The position numbers were made by a program, and so were the translations under genes. This document shows, piece after piece, positions 57,431-64,000 of a DNA stretch of 64,000 bases (position 1 is the first letter of the stretch; each line of letters begins with the position of its first letter). The notes beneath the pieces were generated by a model that saw only the letters and a list, made by a program, of their open reading frames with translations, ran no database searches and had not been told where the DNA came from. Source of the stretch: Gnetum montanum (lineage: Eukaryota > Streptophyta > Gnetopsida > Gnetales > Gnetaceae); contig MNCI01006676.1 in NCBI GenBank assembly GCA_015680685.1, forward strand, positions 390,191-454,190, written 5' to 3'.

Positions 57431-58599
57431 TGGTAACTCGACGTTGTTGGCGACCGTTTGGGACGCGACCGCCAACGAGTGTCCTCGAACAGGATTTAGG
57501 TGCCCGCTGGTCTCTGGCTACACCAAGGCCCAGATACCTCCAAATAACTCAGTAGTTAATGTGAGTATGTGTGTGTGCTGTTGCGGCGTGCGGTTGTGTG
57601 CAATGTAACGATTGCGTGTGTGTGAAATACAAATGACTTACTTTAAGAGATTCAGCCAACTTTATCAAGTACTGTGAGTTATTGAGAGTTTCCTATTTTG
57701 TTCAAACTACCTAGTCTATGCGGTCCCTATAATACCTGCTTGTAACAAGTAAAATTTTGCATAAACATTTGAGCACAACTCCGCAAATCTACTCCTAATT
57801 TTCCCCAGAGAGAGATATATAGTTCCACAAGAAAACTAGAAATAGAGCAAGATTCAAAGGAAATAGACAGAAAGAAAAGAAAGCAGATTTGTGTGGACCT
57901 CAAATATTTAAACAAGGTAAAATGACACGAGTAAACACTTCGCAATAAAGCTATTCCAAATTCAATATCTATGAATTGTTCAAACTTCCAAGACTCAAAC
58001 AAGCAATATCTTCAAGACAATCCTACTGTACTACCAAAAATTGCTGCGTAAACTACCATGTACGAGACTCCATTTTGGCTAGACAGTAGATGTCAACGAT
58101 TGCATTTAAACAGAACCTTTAAAAGACTTGACAATTTCTGATTGAAATAACACGGAAAATCACTCTAAAGATAAAAAGAAGCTATTCTGGTCCCATCAAA
58201 ATACCAAAGATTTTCTGAACCCTCTCGACTACTAAATTGTTCCACGGCGTGACTACAAACAGAGGCTCTCTTCCAACAACCCAATAGCAGTTCCCAAACG
58301 TTGCACAATAACGAAATTTACTACTAAAATGCTCTTAAGGCTTTCATTCACTAGCGCTTCTATGGCAAAATTTTAACAGAAATTTCTATCGGGCAACAAG
58401 AACAATAAGAGCAATCTAAAAATCCCAAAATTACTTGCCAAGGATGATACTATCTAAACCACTAGCTAAGCAATTTAAACAAAACAAAAAATGAAATGCA
58501 TAACTCACAGGACCATGACAAAGAGGCTGAAATCTTTATTCTAGCAAGCCATCTTCTTTACAAATCTTCCAAGTGTGATGATGATGCTCCTCCTTCTCC

Positions 58600-59060
58600 C
58601 TCCTCACCTCTTGACCCCTGAAGCCTTTTTATAAGGCTCAAAGGTGGTTAGGTAAGTTACAAAATATCTTGGGTGGTTTTAACCACCATGGAGACAAAAA
58701 AGCTACAATGGACAAGTGTCCTATTCCATGGCCAAGTGTCTTCATGTAGTTGCCAAGTGTCTTCATCTAGTTGCCAAGTGCTCACCATGGAGACAAATAA
58801 GTTGCAATTGACACATGTCCCATTTAGTTGACAAGTGGCCTTTACAGTTGACAAGTGGCCCTTGTAGTTACAATTTCAAAAATATCTCACCTAACTTTTC
58901 TCCCAAGTAACTTGGTAACCAATTAGAAAATTTCTTGCCCAACAAGTTAGGAGGTTACTTGCCCAACAAGTTAGGTAAGTTACAACAATATTGGGTGGTT
59001 TCAACCACCAAAGAGATAAAAAGGTTGCAACTGACAAGTGGCCTTGGTGGTTACAAACAT
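58600..59060 (-). promoter_or_regulatory. LTR-like promoter region with U3 direct repeats
   Basis: On the minus strand GAGCCTTATAAAAAGGCTTC (about 58621-58640) is a TATA box, followed downstream by GAATAAAGATTTCAGCC (about 58530). Upstream, CACTTGTCAACTG / CACTTGGCAACTA units recur about every 18-22 bp at 58710-58870. TTGTTGGGCAAG is repeated at 58937-58970. An LTR U3 is the likeliest reading. Confidence 0.55.
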
Positions 59061-59379
59061 CATGGATTAAGGCTAGGAAGTTACAACTTTCACATAAAAC
59101 TATAACTATAGAAATAAAAGCTATGGTAGCCAAATGGTGTGTTCATATAACTATCCTATGAATTCTTTTTAAATAAAACTATATACATAATGAATATGTT
59201 TTGGCAATGACTTTGACAAATACAAGCAATGAATCGGCATCCAAGGCTTCATAGTGCTGGACTTGAATGTCATACACAATTACATTCTTCAAAGGTTTGA
59301 TACCGCCAAAAAGTGTAATATTTTCTTTACCGCCATAGCGTCTCCGATTGCAAATGAAAATGATTTTATCGTTGCTGCC

Positions 59380-60290
59380 TCTTACCAAAAACCTTGGAGC
59401 GTTATTTCCCGAATGTAGACTGCCGCGATTTTGAAGCTGCCCAGAATGGAGTTCCTTGTTCTTGGATGATGGATTTCTGTTCTAATTATTATTATTATTT
59501 TTATACAGATTAGGGATTGCAGGTGCAACGCCGGTGCAGGAAGAGGATCGTCATCGGTCAAGAATGATCGGCGTTGTGGAGATGTATCTGTTGAAACCCT
59601 CACAGCACCGTAGCGCAGATATAGACAACGTTGTGCTCATGCCGCTGCCGCCTCCTTCAGACCGCCGCGACCACGTGTCTTGCTGATGCCGCTCTGGCCG
59701 CTGCCACTGCCGTCCTCTCCGTCGGTGCCCATCATATTATTATTATTATTATTATTTTAAGCCACCGCGCCGGCCTTGAACTCCGTCAGCTGCTGCCCTG
59801 TTGCGTGACCGAGGCTTCTTTTCTGCGCTGCTGATCTTCTGCGTGCGCGCAGTCCTCCTTTTCCATCTGTTTTTGGCATCGCTATCCATTGATCTGCTGC
59901 CACTGCTCTGTGTCGTGCTAGTGCTGCTGATCCTCCACCGCTGTGCCGCTGTATTTTTTTGGCCATTTTCGGATTGGGTTTTCCCAGGAAAAAAAACGCG
60001 GATATGTGTAAAACAAACCCTGTAATTCCTCCAGACAGCAAAAATATTGACGTGCTGGTGCTGCTGCCGCCCTCTCCGCCGTTGCGTATGATGCTGGAAC
60101 CGTTGTCGTTTGAATCTTCCGTCTTCTGCCACCGCGCAGACTTGATGAGGGTTTTAGTTTTTGCTCGTCTTCAGAGAGCATTTCGCTGCCGCTCTGCGCT
60201 ATTCGAGTCGATGCTCTGTGCCAGGCCTGCCACCATCTCGTCTACCTTGTGTCCTTCATTTTTTCACAGATGACTTGGTTTATTTTTTAA
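59380..60290 (-). other. CpG-rich segment, gene-like but unidentified
   Basis: Base composition changes sharply: many CpG pairs, GC-rich codon-like triplets and two ATT/AAT microsatellites (59484-59500, 59730-59757). Minus-strand frames are open over 59382-59603, 59752-60132 and, next to it, 59179-59388 (FGGIKPLKNVIVYDIQVQHY). A TTG-GTAAGA donor-like site lies near 59384. None matches a family I know. It could be a captured first exon and promoter of a host gene. Two overlapping minus frames in 59752-60181 are both open, so the true frame is undecided. Confidence 0.4.
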
Positions 60291-60847
60291 TTGTAGTTAT
60301 TACAACGAATATGATCCAGGAAGTAAGGAGATATTTATCTAAATCCAGTTTTGAATGCTGATCATTTGCGATTGCAGACATCTCTGCCTGGAAGCTCATA
60401 AAAATATAGCCTTATTTTCTGTACAGTCTATCAAATGTTTATCAATGACCTCAAAATAAGTCTTTCCTTTATCCGCCAATCCCAATCTTACACAGGCAGA
60501 GAGAGAAGCCCAATAAAATTATTGTTGAAATGGTCTCTTCAACCTTCCCATTAAAGGTAGCTGCAGCAATTTTGAAATTCCTAAAACCATAATCTTTTTC
60601 ACCATTTTTTTATACACATGGTATGCATTCAATTGCAATTGTTCTAAATGTTTCTGTTGATTGATATCATTCACAAATGTTGTGATAAATCTTCCTCAAT
60701 ATGTCCTCAACATATTGTATATCAATCTCATAAAGTTTTCAGGGGCATTTCATAGGCCAGACAATATAATTCTCAATTCCAAGGCATCATTTGCTTTTAA
60801 ACAAAACTGTATTTACTAGTGAATTAATTAGAGACAAACCTTTCAAA

Positions 60848-60950
60848 CTACCAACCCAACACCTTTGAAAAGTCTTCATCCAATAAAATATTGGCAATGT
60901 TTAAATCAGGGTGAACGTTAGTTATATGATTAACTTCACAACCTAACAAA
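60848..60950 (-). pseudogene. Possible receptor-kinase fragment
   Basis: The minus strand reads VHPDLNIANILLDEDF, close to the kinase catalytic loop V-H-R-D-L-K-x-x-N-I-L-L-D-E-D-F of plant receptor-like kinases (Arg and Lys changed, Asp and Asn kept). Only about 25 residues fit. It lies at the right end of the insert, so it may be host DNA carried in. Confidence 0.35.
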
Positions 60951-60957
60951 GCCTGCT

Positions 60958-61990
60958 CCATTAAATGGCCAAAATGTGCCAACAGAAGTATGATTAACAT
61001 ATAGGGAGCTATACACATTCCAACCAGGAACATGAGGGATATTCATATCAAATGGCTTGATATGAATAACATGCCAAGGTTTGTAGGTGGTTATAATGTT
61101 GATCCACAACACCACTTTCAAGCTTTTCACGATGCTTGCACTCTACAAAACATTGAAAGCAACTAGCAAAAGTTAAAGTTGTTCCTAAGAACACTTATGA
61201 TAGAGGCAAAGAGCTAGTACCAATCACTTGAACCTGAATTAATCAGAAGATGGAGTACCATGCTAGAGATCTTCAATGACAAGTACTAAACCTAGTCATG
61301 GGTGTCTAACCTAAGGAAGCAAATCCAAGGATGGAAGCAAGGGACTCATGAAACCCTTGATGTGGCAATGGGTAAGTACTATTTACTACTACATAGATGC
61401 CCAAGTCATGGATTCTCACAATGGAAGCAACTCAAGCACATTGTATATGGGTTGCAAAACAAAAATAGGGAAATACTTTGGATTTATACCCAAGGAAGAT
61501 TATCTGAAATGACTATCCATCACATCCAAAGATAAATTACTCAAGTGACAAAGGAAGAAGATGAATTAAGAAAGAGAGAATTAGCCAAGTATAACCAAGA
61601 TCCATCAATCAAAAAGAGAGATGTAAGGGTTTATGATACCCAAGAAGAAGAAACCTTAGATCAAGCAATCCAAAAAAAAACACATTACTAATACAAAAAT
61701 TTTTCATCAATGTAGTAACACAAGTAGCAAAGATGTGAGACTCAATCAATAAGAGATGTACAACAACTTTAAAGATTGTGGAAGAGAGAGTAGAGCAAGC
61801 CTTTGAAAAAGGCAAAGACAAGAAAAAGAAGAAATATTTTGGATGAAAAGGTAAAGTGGCTATAGTGGCTAAGTGTTCAAACATCAGCTCCACCAATGAG
61901 GAAGGACATACCATGTGTTAGTATGAACATCATAAGGGATGGTGTCTAGTGATGACATATTTATAAGAGACAAAGACATATGCACTTATC
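60958..61990 (+). pseudogene. ATH-4 gag core and helical part
   Basis: FVGGYNVDPQHHFQAFHDAC (61083-61140), SLEPELIRRWSTMLEIFNDKY (about 61225-61288) and NLRKQIQGWKQGTHETLDVA (61308-61367) form the retrotransposon gag core, followed by a Glu/Lys-rich helical part to about 61880. A knuckle remnant follows (EGHTMCXYEHHKGWC near 61900-61945; CX2..X3HX4C with losses). Stops are scattered. Confidence 0.78.
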
Positions 61991-63400
61991 CTAAATTTAT
62001 GAAAAAAAATAAAGCCTAGAAGGTTATCTTATCCCCAAGGTAGCTATAGGCAGAACTTCCAACCAACATACTATCCCAGTGGAGCTTTGCCACAACCACA
62101 AGAATAATACCATTAGTAGTGGCAACAGCCCCAATCATGGGTGATGCCACCACCATGCCAACAATATCCATATTAATACCTTGATCCTTATGGATACTAT
62201 GTAAAACATCCAATTCCTCCTAGAAATGCTACTATCCAAACTCCATAGTACTACCCTAGTGAGTACCACAAACGGATGCCACTAAGGACAAATCCAAACT
62301 CATATATGCATCCATCAACAACTAGTCCCTTCAACCAACACCTAAATCCTCAACCACTAGTGCCACCTATCATGCAAGGGTAACTACCATCACAACCATA
62401 GCATATGAATGCTGCCAAGAAAACTACCACACAAGAGGATGTGATTACATGTGAATCAAAAACTAGGAAACAAACGTTCTTGTGAATGAGTCCAAAAAAG
62501 ATTTGATAGATGGGGAACACATTCTCTTCCACATCATCTACATCCAATCCTCCACAACACAACAAGATTCCATCTTCATCAAATTCAAATGTCATAACTA
62601 TCATGCTTACTTAGACAATCACGCATTGGATCATGGAAAGAGCCCTTCTAAAAAAAAAAACTAATCCATGAAGTTCCTTAGTTTACCTCCAAGTAGTAGG
62701 TAAAAACCATGCAAAGATTTACTAGATTCTGGGTCATGAGTAAACCTAATCTTCTAGAATATGTACTAGGCTTGGAATCTACCACCACTAAAGAATTAAA
62801 GCTTGCCAACCAGGCAATCATAATTCCACCAGGATAAGTGGATGATGTGATTACAACCATTAGTGGCTAGTACAAACCTGTAGATTTTCTAATCATTCAT
62901 GTGAAAAAAAATAAATGGAAATTTCCAATTATTATGGGAAGAGCTTGGCTTAGCACTTTTGATGCTAAGCTTGGAATTTGTGACTTATCCTTGGAAATTT
63001 CTAGGGAAGACAAAGCCACTATTATACAAAGATAGAGAGTTCTATGTATCGCATACAACAATAATGGATGAAATTGCATGCAAAGAATATGGGCTATCAA
63101 ACAAGAGGATACCAAAGCATGAAACAAATGTGTAGAAGAAATATGTGTATGGAAATGTCTGTATGCAATAGCCACATAGTAGGAAGGCACTCAGTGGTTG
63201 ATCACTAATGAAGAGATTAAATCAAAAAAATACATGGAACCAAAAGAGCAAATTATTAGTAGTTACATTGAATAAACTGATAAATTAGAGTAGTTAAGAG
63301 AAAGGCACTTCCATCCATTAACAAATCAAGAAGAAGAGCTAGATTGGAGATGCTTGGAGATCCCAAACACTACAAAATCAAAATCGTTGGAATTGAATGC
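61991..63400 (+). pseudogene. ATH-4 linker and protease
   Basis: A Tyr/Pro/Gln-rich linker (PTYYPSGALPQPQE, then SWVMPPPCQQYPY; 62060-62175) leads to a decayed protease. The expected catalytic region near 62720 reads LLDSGS-like only with shifts (TRFWVM), while NYYGKSLAXHFXC near 62930 corresponds to the MGRAWLST segment. The end (WRCLEIPNTTKSKSLELN) is the stretch before RT in ATH-3, and is cut at 63400 by the ATH-5 LTR. Confidence 0.65.
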
Positions 63401-64000
63401 TGATGAGTGGTGAGGTACCCCTACACTCAACCATACGAAACGAGCGTAGCACGTGTGATCCGGTCGAACTCCGCAGACTAAATGCCGAAGTGCCCCATGA
63501 AACACTTGGGGTTAATCATTCGTTGTCTTCCCAAACTTACTTGTTGTTTTCATGGTGTATGGTTAAGTAAGTTTGAGGTATATGATTTTTATGGTCTTTT
63601 ATGATTTTTCTCCTATGCTATGAGGTGAAGGGTTGAGAAGGCTAACTAACTCTAACTAAGGACCTAAGTCTAAATTAACTAGCGTCAGCATCCGTTCCCA
63701 CTTACCGTACACACCCTNTTGAGGGTAAGAGAATCTAATCACAATGAGTAGCTGATTCCTTGGTTAGCCATACACATTCATCAATGCTCGTAACCAAGTT
63801 GTACTCATGTCGTGCTAACAACAAGTAATAAATAACAGGTAATAAATCCTATTCCATGTACTGCAAGGTTTATCTACAAAGCTCGTCTTTATTGTCGTAC
63901 ACAACTTACGTTCAAGTATAAAGCTGCTCGAATAAAGATTCGTTCACTTAGGACTCCTACTACGGACACATGGAAAATATTCTATCTCTGGAGTGATCAA
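63401..64000 (-). repeat. ATH-5 LTR, continues beyond window
   Basis: It starts TGATGAGTGGTGAGGTACCCC and is closely similar to the ATH-1 LTR in the same orientation. In element sense it is the 3' LTR of a minus-strand element. The left flank is AATGC. One N at 63719. TATA and palindromes would lie past the window end. Confidence 0.82.

Larger units (their letters stand above)
57431..60957. mobile_element. Foreign insert in ATH-4 gag
   Basis: Gag homology to ATH-3 breaks at 57430 (GAACCCTTGA) and resumes near 60958 (GGCCAAAATGTGCC), so about 3.5 kb was inserted. The ends show no clear target duplication or terminal repeat. The left part (57431-59170) looks like an LTR read on the minus strand, with a TATA box and U3 repeats. 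The right part holds a CpG-rich segment (59380-60290) unlike anything else in the window. It may be a truncated LTR element that carried host DNA, but the class is uncertain. Confidence 0.6.
55533..63400 (+). mobile_element. ATH-4: Athila-like element, 5' part
   Basis: 5' LTR, primer site, gag and protease remnants on the + strand. A foreign insert occupies 57431-60957 inside gag. At 63400, just before RT would start, it is cut by ATH-5. The left flank is GTAGC; the right end is outside the window. Confidence 0.82.

Noticed and set aside
57440-57480. GTTGGCG...CGCCAAC inverted repeat at the insert's left end as a transposon terminal repeat
   Set aside because: Both arms are at the same end; no matching copy is seen near 60957.
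59752-60273. Several overlapping open frames on both strands (up to 126 aa)
   Set aside because: GC-rich sequence has few stops, so long frames arise by chance; no domain or start context decides between them. Reported only as a CpG-rich segment.
60390-60420. Minus-strand FQAEMSAIA, like a receptor-kinase helix motif
   Set aside because: It lies downstream of the catalytic-loop-like piece in transcription order, the wrong order for a kinase, and has no support around it.

Overview
The window is plant nuclear DNA from a large, repeat-rich seed-plant genome. It consists almost entirely of old LTR retrotransposons nested inside one another, and I found no intact host gene, tRNA or rRNA. The evidence is Athila-like and Tat/Ogre-like Ty3/gypsy proteins, tRNA-Asp-type primer sites, a SIRE-like Ty1/copia element with a tRNA-iMet primer site, AT-rich sequence, and heavy C-to-T/G-to-A decay at former CpG and CAG sites. 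The species cannot be fixed; a gymnosperm would fit, but that is inference. Element names below are mine.

Layout, left half (1-32605). TAT-I, a Tat/Ogre-type element on the + strand, gives RT/RNase H and integrase at 21334-23657, the integrase end at 29083-29220, and a 3' LTR from 30023. Two elements sit in it: COP-1 (copia, minus, 23663-29082) in the integrase, and ATH-H (Athila-like, +, entering from the left window edge and ending at 21333) in the RT region. ATH-H itself carries two minus-strand Athila-like elements, ATH-1 (1064-7894, target duplication CCAAT/CCGAT) and ATH-2 (9706-18226, exact TCAAT duplication), both in its integrase. A tandem duplication there also copied part of an ATH-1 LTR.

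Layout, right half (33268-64000). TAT-II (+) starts with a long LTR at 33268, then gag and protease, RT, two RNase H-like parts and the start of integrase, ending at 55532. It is broken by ATH-3 (37214-46558, the only element here with a recognisable gag-PR-RT-RH-IN set) and by a reversed Tat LTR plus an unknown minus-strand reading frame (49541-53200). It is then cut by ATH-4 (+, from 55533), which holds a CpG-rich foreign insert (57431-60957) and is itself cut by ATH-5 (minus LTR, 63401 to the window end).

Function. ATH-1, ATH-2 and COP-1 have both LTRs but no recognisable reverse transcriptase or integrase, so they look non-autonomous. ATH-3 and ATH-H represent the pol-bearing relatives. 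ATH-2 replaces pol with an extra open reading frame of the 'putative plant transposon protein' type, with a U3-like palindrome/TATA cluster upstream of it.

Best candidates for something new: (1) a U3 palindrome whose centre has changed between elements yet stays perfectly symmetric; (2) ATH-3 flanked by a 316-bp duplication, best explained by recombination between two separate insertions; (3) the ATH-2 extra gene with its possible internal promoter; (4) an unrecognised minus-strand frame fused to a Tat LTR; (5) the CpG-rich insert in ATH-4.
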